23,682 nt of DNA, from the NCBI GenBank assembly GCA_027575765.1, contig JANBPT010000771.1:1-23682 (forward strand), in the 5' to 3' direction. Source of the stretch: Tieghemiomyces parasiticus (Eukaryota > Kickxellomycota > Dimargaritomycetes > Dimargaritales > Dimargaritaceae). The position numbers were made by a program, and so were the translations under genes. The notes under the pieces are model-generated. The model was not told the DNA's origin, searched no databases, and saw nothing but the letters and a program-made list of their open reading frames with translations. Below are positions 11,304-18,815 of the stretch, piece by piece (within the stretch, counting starts at the first letter, position 1; every line of letters begins with the position of its first letter).

Positions 11304-14300
11304 ATGACATCGGCCGTATCCTATTTTGAAATCCGTTTCCCGGGCCAAGCCGGAGCCCCACGGTGCAAGCCGGGCGCCACTTTAATAGGTAAGCTTCTGA
11401 ACTGATAGTGGTCAGTCGATAATAACCCAGCACATTTGGACTGCCGGGCCAACGCAAGCCCTGAAGGGGGAGGGGGCAGACAAGTCGTTCTGACCCACGG
11501 AAAGGCGGAGGCGCGTGGTTACTGGCACAACGTCCATCTGCATCCCCCCCTGTTATCCCCGGACGAATTGGTATTTCAGGGCCGCCCTCGATTCCGGCCA
11601 TGAAGGTGAAGGATCGAAGGGTAGCCGTCCGCGCTGTTCACCCCCCCCCCCACTTTTCCGTCACCCTGAACCCTAACCCGTCCTTCAAATACCTCGCTTA
11701 TCTTTCTCTGCTTGATCGCACCACGCCTTCCCCCCCATTTACAGGCTCCGTTCTGGTCAGCTGCACGTCCCCTATTACCGCCCGGTCACTCAGCCTCACA
11801 TTCCAGGGCGAGGAAGTGATCGCCATGGACATCTCCGGCCAGGAGAACCAGTCGAATGATCCCCCATCGTTCCGCGAGACCTACTTCAAGGCCGAGGAAC
11901 AGTTACTGGCGGGTGCGACTCGGGGTCAACTCCAGGCCGTCAGTGCTGGGGTGCACCTGTTCCACTTCTCCTGTACCATGCCGCCCGTCAACTTTCCTGC
12001 AGCTACTCGCAGTCAGCACGAACCCTACTTCCCGTGTCCGACCTACAGTATTGTGTACCACCTGCAGGCCCGTCTGGAACTTGTTGATGGGGAGCATGTG
12101 TCCACTGCCCCTGTTGCTGTCCACCCGGAACCAATTTCGTGGCCCGCCCACATCGCCCCGGACCACATTGACCGGCCCCTCACCCTGCGCGAAGGTACCT
12201 ACGACCAGCGCCGCTTAAGTTACCATCTGCAGGCCACTCTCGATCGATCCGCCTACTGCCCCGGAGACACTGTTCTGCTGACCTTGGTCATCAAGCCCGT
12301 GGTCAATAGCGCACTCCCGCACATGGGCGAGGTGGACTTACGGGAACGTTGCGAGTGCCGGGCCAACTCTACCGACTGCCGCCAGGCTGCCGACCCGCCC
12401 GTATGGTCCCGCACCCAAGTGCTCCTGCGTAAGGCCCTGGAGTTCCACCGTGTCGACGCCGGCGCGGTCACCCACTACCAGTGTCGGGCGGCACTAAAAA
12501 TCCCCGATACGGCCTGCCCCGCCCCGGGCGTACACGTCAAGTGGTCCTATACCTTCAACGTCACTCTATTTGAACACCGAGAGGACCGGGTCGCCCAGTC
12601 AGTCGGTACCTTTCCGCTCCACCTCGCCTCCGGTTTATCCGGTTCGGCACAGGGCGATGGCCATGGGCCCTCAGCATTCCCCAAGCATGAACTCCAGCCC
12701 ATTAGCGTGGCCCGCGCCATCTACCAGGACCAGGGCCTCCTGCTGCGCCCCGTCCTCCGGCCCATGAAGAGCGACAGGCGCATCACCCCCGTATCCCCCG
12801 GTCTGCTCAAGGATTCAGGGACGGAACTGAGCGTCCAAACCCACGCCGTCCCCCGCAACCGGCTGCCGGCCTCCCCCACTAGCCCTCAGGCCTCGGGGCG
12901 CGCAGCCAGGGGTGACGCCATGGTCACCATGATGCGACCTAAGCAGCACCCGGTGACCATGGCCTACTTGCCCTCCGACGAGCAGCGGCGGGCCCGTGCC
13001 GAACGCAGCGTCCGCTACCGCACCTGTATCATCGGCACCTCCCGTACCGGGCGTCCCGCCCTAGGCGACAACCAACGCCTGCTCGACATTGACGTCGGGG
13101 AGAGCTTCGAGAAGCTCGTCCTTAACAGTGAGTTTGACGAGGCCCCCCGCCGGGCTGAGCAGCTACAGGCCTACCTTCGTACCCTCACACTTGTGCAGCC
13201 GGAGCCTGTCAACCGTGGTGCCTGGGACACGGACCGTGAGGGACCTCCACCCGGTCACGGGGTCCAGTCACTGCCGGCAACGACCACCGGGCGTGCGCGT
13301 TCCATTCGCCATCGCACCTGCGTGATTCATCCATCAGCTAAAGCGGCGCGCGGTGACGTGGTCGGCCCGCCGGAGTCCGAGTCCGAGTCGGAGGACGAGA
13401 TGGAGCCATCCGTTCCCAGCACCCCTTGTACACAGCACCACTCGGTCGTCTCCGCCCCCGTCCAACATGTTACACTCAAGGCCGTAACCCAGACCCTCGA
13501 GGGTAAGCCGAAGAAGTCGCTGGCTGGCCTGGGGGTAGCCGGCGAACTCATCACACCCCTGCCAAAAGGCGCCCCCAATACGGAGTGCGCCGCCGACGAT
13601 CTCGCGAATATTCGCGAATTGGAACGCGAGCTCGAAGACATCCTGCTCAACGCTGACGCGACCGACGAGCTCCTAATGACCGCCAACCCTGGCACCGATA
13701 ATCCCACCACCACCGACTGGGAGCCCAATGTCAAACACCACCATCTAACCTACCTCAGCTACGCTGCCCAGCATGCCACCCAGGCGGCGCAGCCTGTCAA
13801 CGTGTACAAAGTCACCTCCGACGTCCAGCCTCAGCTCACCGACAGCGCCCTACTCAAGCCCAAGAAGAAGGGCATCGCTCACCTGACCCCGCTGGTAACC
13901 TCGCTCCCTATGGACGGGCAGCCCGCGACGCCGACCGCCCCCGTTACCAACCCGCATTCCCCGATGCCAGTTCACCGCTCGTCTGCCGATCGGGCGACCT
14001 CCAGTGTGGCGGGGCTCGACTGGGAGTTTGTCCTCCTAGAGCCTCTGCCATTCCAGTCACGCGCTCGACCCCTCAAGAGCAGCGTGCGCCGGCCCGGCGT
14101 GACCCGTCCTAAGGCCGTCCAGTTCTCCAATATCATCGGCATCATCGACTCGGGCGTTTACAGCATGAGCGACGTTCGTACCATGAATAATGCCATCGCC
14201 CGAGCCCGCCAGGGTCGACCCCCGACCGCCTACGAAATCAACAACAAGGCCCTCCCGCCTCTCCCGTATGCCTCGTCGGCCGCCCCTGCGGCAGCAATGG

Positions 14301-14662
14301 ATGGCAAGCCTGTACACGCCGAGACCGAGCCTACTTCCTACTACGGACCCGACGACCGGTTCAGCGGCAGTTTTTTCGCTCTGTATGAGGACCTCGACCA
14401 TGACGACACCGAAAACGAGCCTTGCTCGCCTACGGATGACGACAACGTACACGGGGCCGATGTCCGCTCCAGCCAACCGGTGGATAACGAACCCATCCAG
14501 GTCCCCTCGGTCCGCGCTTCCACCTCTACAGCCGATTTCAACTACAGCTTCCTGCGCCCCAACGAACTTGACACCCGGGCATTGGAAGTGACCGACATGA
14601 TTGACATGTATCTCAGGTCGCCTGGGGTGTCCGTCATTTCCGAAAAGCCCGCGCGAGGCTAA
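11304..14662 (+). CDS. Alpha-arrestin-like protein with long disordered tail
   Basis: Exons 11304-11388 and 11745-14662 join to 1000 residues. Exon 1 supplies the first arrestin strand (SYFEIRFPG...PGATLIG) and is completed by SVLVSCTSPITARSLSLTFQGEE; without it the N-domain would be broken, which is why I prefer it to the ATG at 11600 inside the intron. The arrestin N-domain covers about 1-185 and the C-domain about 190-320 (YCPGDTVLLTLVIKP near 200, closing near FPLHLASG). Alpha-arrestins recruit ubiquitin ligases to membrane cargo. Residues 325-1000 are mostly disordered, with a Ser/Glu tract (coded near 13369-13410) and a twice-used S-[VI]-R-[YH]-R-T-C-[IV]-I motif (450-458, 548-556). I see no canonical PPxY. 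It could be another arrestin-fold trafficking protein; the fold is more certain than the role. Confidence 0.75.
11389..11744 (+). other. Intron of the arrestin gene (356 bp)
   Basis: GTAAGC donor after ATLIG and TTTACAG acceptor before SVLVSC; phase 1, the glycine codon is split. It contains an 11-C run (11641-11651) and a CCCTGAACCCTAACCC stretch that looks like telomeric repeat. An open frame crosses the acceptor from an ATG at 11600, but its extra 49 residues are low in complexity. Confidence 0.82.
11641..11651. repeat. Mononucleotide run of 11 C
   Basis: Eleven C in a row inside the arrestin intron. It would encode a proline run if the intron were read as coding. Confidence 0.95.
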
Positions 14663-15179
14663 CAAGAGCATCTTGTACCATCAGTCCTTCCCACCTACAC
14701 TGTTGACGAAAAGGCTCCTGAATCCACCTTGTAGTTGTGGTTATCGTCCCCCCCTCCGGCGATGCCACGTCACCTCTGTTCCTCCGGTTTCATTGATTAT
14801 ATGTATATTTACGCCCACCGATTCACCCTAAAACTATGCTAGTCTTTCCCCCCCAAAGCACCTTTCCCTATAAGTATATGTAGTTCACATCCAAGCATCA
14901 GGCCATCTACACGACCACTCATTTAGCTTCTCACGCCCCCATACTTGCCAGCTGCGATTTCTCCAAAATAAATTGTTTATATACTTGGTACAGGTGAGGT
15001 CGCTGCTGGATCCATCAAAGTTGATCGACTTAGGGGGGATCTCCCAGGTGAAGTGTACCAGAAGCGGACCTATTGGCCGCCGGTAGGGTAGTAGACTGGT
15101 CAGCAACGTTGACAGGTCGCCTAACGCTCGATAGGATATCGAATCCAATAAACCCAAGTCCATCCCCGGGCAGTCCACC
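14663..15179. other. Spacer between convergent arrestin and PPT1 genes
   Basis: 517 bp between two stop codons. It holds AT-rich 3'-processing-like sequence (TATATG, TATATTTA), an AATAAA for the arrestin transcript, and 7-C runs at 14748 and 14848. No gene is seen. Confidence 0.7.
14967..14972 (+). terminator. Poly(A) signal AATAAA, possibly for the arrestin gene
   Basis: AATAAA 305 nt past the arrestin stop. TATATTTA near 14800 is a nearer AT-rich alternative, so assignment is uncertain. Confidence 0.35.
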
Positions 15180-16145
15180 TTATAAGACCAGCCACTCGAA
15201 CAGGGCCTCGGACCAATTCCACCAGGTATCTGCTATTAGTACCGAATCAATCGGAGTAGCAAGGTGTGGGAGAACGTCTCGGTCAAACAAGGTCGCATTG
15301 TGCTGGAGGTGCTCCCCGGGGAAGGACAGGAACACTAGTCGCTGCTGCTCGTCCAAGGTTCGCAGCCCCAGTACATCCTTACGGTACCCGTCGGTCTCTC
15401 GCAACGGCACGGTGGCATCCTTCTCGATGGAAGCGAACCATGCGGTGGTCGGTGGCACAATCATGGAATCGTTCTCGTACCGCACCATGACGAAGCGATT
15501 GAGGGAGCGTAGACGGTCGCGGTATACCTCATGGGTGGGCGTAATTTCGTTATTAATAGCGGGTAAGAATACATTGTACTCGTAATACTCGTCCAACCGC
15601 TGGGGGTCTTTATAGTACTGAGCCTGGACGACGTGGTCGCGGAAATACCACGCGTAGGCCCGCCGGCGCAGCTGGTTCATGACGGTATGGCACGACCACG
15701 TATCGCGTTCGTCACTACAATCCGGTGGGGCGGCAATTCCTCCGTGCGGCGACCCCAGGGTGACCAAGTTACGTACGGGCGGTGTGTTGCAGCGCTCGAC
15801 GTAAGCCCGCAGGAATAGGCCGCCCTGCGAGAACCCTAAGGCGTGGAACCCGGTGCGCAGCTGTGGAAGGCGTTGGAGGTCCCGGCACACCGTGTCCACC
15901 TGGTTATTGACGTTACCCCAGAAGGATGCCGTGACATCGCTGTTTTGGTCCCCGCCGAGCGCCACCAGGTGGATGTAAGCGCCCGGTAGGGCGGTTTCGA
16001 GCGAGCGTTGGAGGGCGCCCATGCTATCTTTGGAGTAGGCCGAGTCACCCATCCCATGCCAAACCACCACCGGCGCCGGGACGGTGGCGGCCAGGGTGAC
16101 AGCGCCCAGCACCAAGGCAGTTAATATGAATGCGGGCAGGCGCAT
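15180..16145 (-). CDS. PPT1: Palmitoyl-protein thioesterase 1
   Basis: A 321-residue, intron-free alpha/beta hydrolase. PPT1 removes palmitate from cysteines of proteins in the lysosome or vacuole. Residues 1-20 form a hydrophobic signal peptide. VVWHGMGDS (27-35) is the oxyanion-region signature, GFSQGG carries catalytic Ser106, YENDS gives Asp226 and GEHLQ gives His279; spacing matches human Ser115/Asp233/His289. Cys87-Cys119 and Cys143-Cys152 correspond to family disulfides. N-glycosylation sequons lie at Asn225, Asn283 and Asn310; the first matches a known human site. About 25 residues extend past the usual C-terminus and are rich in tryptophan. The ATG at 16143-16145 directly precedes the signal peptide. 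It is tandem with COG8, 487 bp downstream of it, so an independent transcript is likely. Confidence 0.95.
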   Translation of the reverse strand: MRLPAFILTALVLGAVTLAATVPAPVVVWHGMGDSAYSKDSMGALQRSLETALPGAYIHLVALGGDQNSDVTASFWGNVNNQVDTVCRDLQRLPQLRTGFHALGFSQGGLFLRAYVERCNTPPVRNLVTLGSPHGGIAAPPDCSDERDTWSCHTVMNQLRRRAYAWYFRDHVVQAQYYKDPQRLDEYYEYNVFLPAINNEITPTHEVYRDRLRSLNRFVMVRYENDSMIVPPTTAWFASIEKDATVPLRETDGYRKDVLGLRTLDEQQRLVFLSFPGEHLQHNATLFDRDVLPHLATPIDSVLIADTWWNWSEALFEWLVL

Positions 16146-16368
16146 GGCGGTGAACTCGGAATGTATGTATCGAAGAACGCAAATGGATACTAGGTTTATA
16201 CTGGAATAGAGGGCCCAGGCTGCTAGTGGATAGGGCGGCCTAAAAGATGAGCTGCGGAGTACAGTTCAACAGTTGGAGTCAATAAGGTTAACTTGTAGAG
16301 GAATTGCGCCATCCCTTTAGCGCCTACTTCTTAAACCCCTCCAGTGGTATAGAGCTGATTTGCCACAT

Positions 16369-16379
16369 GGGGGGGGGGG
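16369..16379. repeat. Mononucleotide run of 11 G
   Basis: Eleven G in a row, about 224 bp upstream of the PPT1 start codon. Non-coding. Confidence 0.95.
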
Positions 16380-16529
16380 TTCCGTGGGAACCTGCTGTCC
16401 TAACGGTCTTAAGCCAGGGGCTGACAGGGATACCAGCAGCTTTATAAATAATCCGTATCTCTGACTTGTATTGTTATATTTTTGGCGGATGACCTTTAAA
16501 CTGAGAACCGCTGTCCGTGTCATACAGCG

Positions 16530-16535
16530 TTTATT
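16530..16535 (-). terminator. Poly(A) signal AATAAA for COG8
   Basis: TTTATT on the plus strand, read AATAAA on the minus strand, about 98 nt past the COG8 stop codon in an AT-rich stretch. Confidence 0.55.
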
Positions 16536-16632
16536 AATTCATGCCATTATGTACTGTTCTCCAACAAAGTTTACCGGCCCCATTTTATAATACTTAAACG
16601 AACCCGGCTAGACAACTCAGCTGCACTAAAGG

Positions 16633-18066
16633 TCAGGTTGTGGTCTCGGCCAGGGCCCTCCTGAGAGCGGGTACCACCAGCGGCCGGAAATCCAGACCGA
16701 GACGAGCGAGGGACGGACCTAGAGTGCGCAGCTGCTGCCCCAGCGCCTCCAAAGGTGGCCGCTCCTTAATACTCGGGATTATAGTGTTCAAAAGAGTGGC
16801 GAGCTGGTGAACGGTGCGATACAACAGGTCATGTAGTAGAGGACACTCACCAGGTACAGCCTCCGCGAGGTCGGCGGCGAGGGGTGCCAGCTGGAGTGAC
16901 ACGGTACCTTTAGCAACCCTTGGTGACACGGAAGCGCTTGAGTCTACGGACTCAGTATCCGATACCAACTCGCTCTCGTCACTGAAATCGGATTCCAGAT
17001 CCTCATAATCGGCCCGGACCGCATTGGGGCCAGTCTCCGGCACTTGGGTCACGCCCGGTAGGATATGTAGGGCGGGTAGCGAAGGAGGTGCGGCGGTGAA
17101 CATCATGGTGTATTGGGAGGTCAAGTCGGCCCAGTAATCCCGGGCCAGGTCCAACAGGCGGGAGGCGTAGAGGTAAGGGCTGGTTTCCCGGTGGGCGTAG
17201 GCATCCAGGTTCCGCAGCAGAGATTCCCAGCTCCGCTGCCGTACGCGGAGAACGAGCACCCGCAATTCCGGGTCGGTAAATACCTGGGCCTTGCGCAGTA
17301 GGCTGATCAACTGGACGTGGTACAACAGCTGGTGGGTGGACGGGGCTGACCGGGCGGACGCCGGGTGGGCGGCATTCCCGCTACCACTACTGGATCCCGA
17401 CGGGGACATGAGCTGGGTGGCCAAGGAGGTTTGGCCAAGTCCGTCCACCATTAGAGCCACGGCACGTTCGAATTCGTCCTCAACGAGAGAGCAGATGAGA
17501 CTGGCTAGTTGCGGAGCGGTAAGTGGGTTCGACGAGGCCGCTGGGTAGTCGTCTCTAGCCTGCCCAATGACATCTCCCGACAGCAACTGGCGACTCTGCA
17601 GGGTGAGATCGATGGCCTCTTGGAACCGGCGGTCCTTGACACAAGCCTTGACGGCCGCCGGAAGTTCCAATAGGACGCCGACGCGGTCAAGCTGGTCCTG
17701 AGCGGTCTGGGCCACGCGTCGTTGCTGCTCGACACGATTGGCAAGGGTCAGAAAATCCCCAGTGGCCGACCGTACGGCTGGGAGGTGGTCCCGGATGGCC
17801 TGGGTGCGGCTGATGAGTTGCTGGGTTGCATGGCCAAAGTCGCGGAGGTAAGCATGGGCATGCTTGAAGGTGAGGCTCTCGTCGAGGCAAAGTTGCATGA
17901 GGTCTTCGTTGATGACTGCTTCTTCCTCGGCTAGCAGCCCGGGTTCATTCTGGGCTGTGGCTAGCGAGAGAGAACTCAGGTGCCGTAGGTAGTCCGCCGC
18001 CGAGGACGAGGCCTGGGGGTCGGCGAGTAACACAGTACAGTCGAGTGGGGGGTCTGGCGAGGCCAT
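16633..18066 (-). CDS. COG8: Conserved oligomeric Golgi complex subunit 8 (Dor1 family)
   Basis: 477 residues without introns. The open frame extends 13 codons further, but those begin with GTG; the first ATG is at 18064-18066 with G at -3 and +4, so I start there. COG is a CATCHR tether for vesicles recycling within the Golgi; COG8 links its two lobes. Family features: YLRHLSSLSLATAQNEP (26-42), a helical N-terminal region with LLELPAAVKACVKDRRFQEAIDL (132-153), then LISLLRKAQVFTDPELRVLVLRVRQRSW (253-280), and LDLARDYWADLTSQYTMMF near 305-323. A low-complexity Ser/Gly stretch (221-245) and an acidic serine stretch (353-382), likely a casein kinase 2-type target by composition, interrupt the helical parts. 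It is shorter than human COG8 (about 612), mostly at the C-terminus. Confidence 0.9.
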   Translation of the reverse strand: MASPDPPLDCTVLLADPQASSSAADYLRHLSSLSLATAQNEPGLLAEEEAVINEDLMQLCLDESLTFKHAHAYLRDFGHATQQLISRTQAIRDHLPAVRSATGDFLTLANRVEQQRRVAQTAQDQLDRVGVLLELPAAVKACVKDRRFQEAIDLTLQSRQLLSGDVIGQARDDYPAASSNPLTAPQLASLICSLVEDEFERAVALMVDGLGQTSLATQLMSPSGSSSGSGNAAHPASARSAPSTHQLLYHVQLISLLRKAQVFTDPELRVLVLRVRQRSWESLLRNLDAYAHRETSPYLYASRLLDLARDYWADLTSQYTMMFTAAPPSLPALHILPGVTQVPETGPNAVRADYEDLESDFSDESELVSDTESVDSSASVSPRVAKGTVSLQLAPLAADLAEAVPGECPLLHDLLYRTVHQLATLLNTIIPSIKERPPLEALGQQLRTLGPSLARLGLDFRPLVVPALRRALAETTT

Positions 18067-18815
18067 GTCGGGCCTGATGTGCGTAGCGTAAGGACAAGGA
18101 GGCACAGTGGGCTGGAGGGGCAGGACGTTCGAAAGGCCAAGGAAGGAAGGTGAGGCAGAAAGTCGTCTGCAACCGCAGGTGGGGAGGGGGTTAGAAGAAC
18201 GTCGGCGGGACGAACAGGGTTGGTAGTGATAAAGTGTTCTGACGGCCAGTCAAGAGGATTGTGGGTTGGAGCAAAGGCATAGAAGGCCCCCGGGGTCGGG
18301 CAGGATGCATGCGGTGGGCCAGTGGCTGCTCATCTGGTGCCCGCTAGCGACTGGCCAGTGCCTACCCAGTCTTTTCCTGAGCCATACCGATTCCTTCCCC
18401 TCGGCCAACCTACCGACATTGGCACTCCGCTGTACTCTGGCCCTACCGGCACTACACGCGTCCGTCTATTTTTACATCTTATTGCCGCCTTGCCCATTCC
18501 GATTGGCACGCCTTATCCACCTCTCATTCCCCTGCCTCACTCTATCCTCCCCATAAACCCCTCGTCACACTCGAACTGTACCTCGCTTGTCCTCCACGTG
18601 TCTACCACGGAACCTCCGGTTCATCGACTCCGTACCGGCCCGTCGCTCCTGCCCGCCCTCGCCACCACAACTCCGCCCTGCCTGCCTCATCCCCCCTGCG
18701 TACGCGGCTGTTCCCCATCTTCCAGTTCGCCGTCCCGTCCTCTGGGCACTGCCTAAAGGCCCGGTTAGTTCCGACTCCCCCGGAGGTATTTTGACAAAAC
18801 CCGACGTCCATCGCC
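18067..18815. promoter_or_regulatory. Shared divergent promoter of COG8 and VPS53
   Basis: 749 bp between two start codons. From 18067 to about 18300 the plus strand is purine-rich, so the COG8 leader is pyrimidine-rich; from about 18350 to 18815 the plus strand is pyrimidine-rich for VPS53. The switch near 18300-18350 is the likely promoter core. There is no ATG on the plus strand from 18311 to the VPS53 start, and none on the minus strand for 211 nt before the COG8 start. Open frames such as the one ending at 18556 are compositional. Confidence 0.6.

Larger units (their letters stand above)
16146..16632. other. Spacer between COG8 and PPT1 (both minus strand)
   Basis: 487 bp containing the probable COG8 poly(A) signal, an 11-G run at 16369-16379 (11 C on the transcribed strand), and presumably the PPT1 promoter next to 16145. 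No open frame of note. Confidence 0.7.

Noticed and set aside
11662..11681. Telomere-like CCCTGAACCCTAACCC stretch
   Set aside because: Only about two and a half imperfect units inside an intron, with genes on both sides; not a telomere.
11600..11744. N-terminal part of the arrestin open frame beginning at ATG 11600
   Set aside because: It is intron sequence with a proline run; the exon at 11304-11388 restores the first arrestin strand in frame.
18067..18105. 13-codon N-terminal extension of COG8
   Set aside because: It depends on a GTG start; the ATG at 18064-18066 has a good context and no conserved sequence lies upstream.
18322..18756. 144-residue plus-strand open frame before VPS53
   Set aside because: It lacks an ATG in its frame and is a Pro/Ser/Thr-rich translation of the VPS53 leader.
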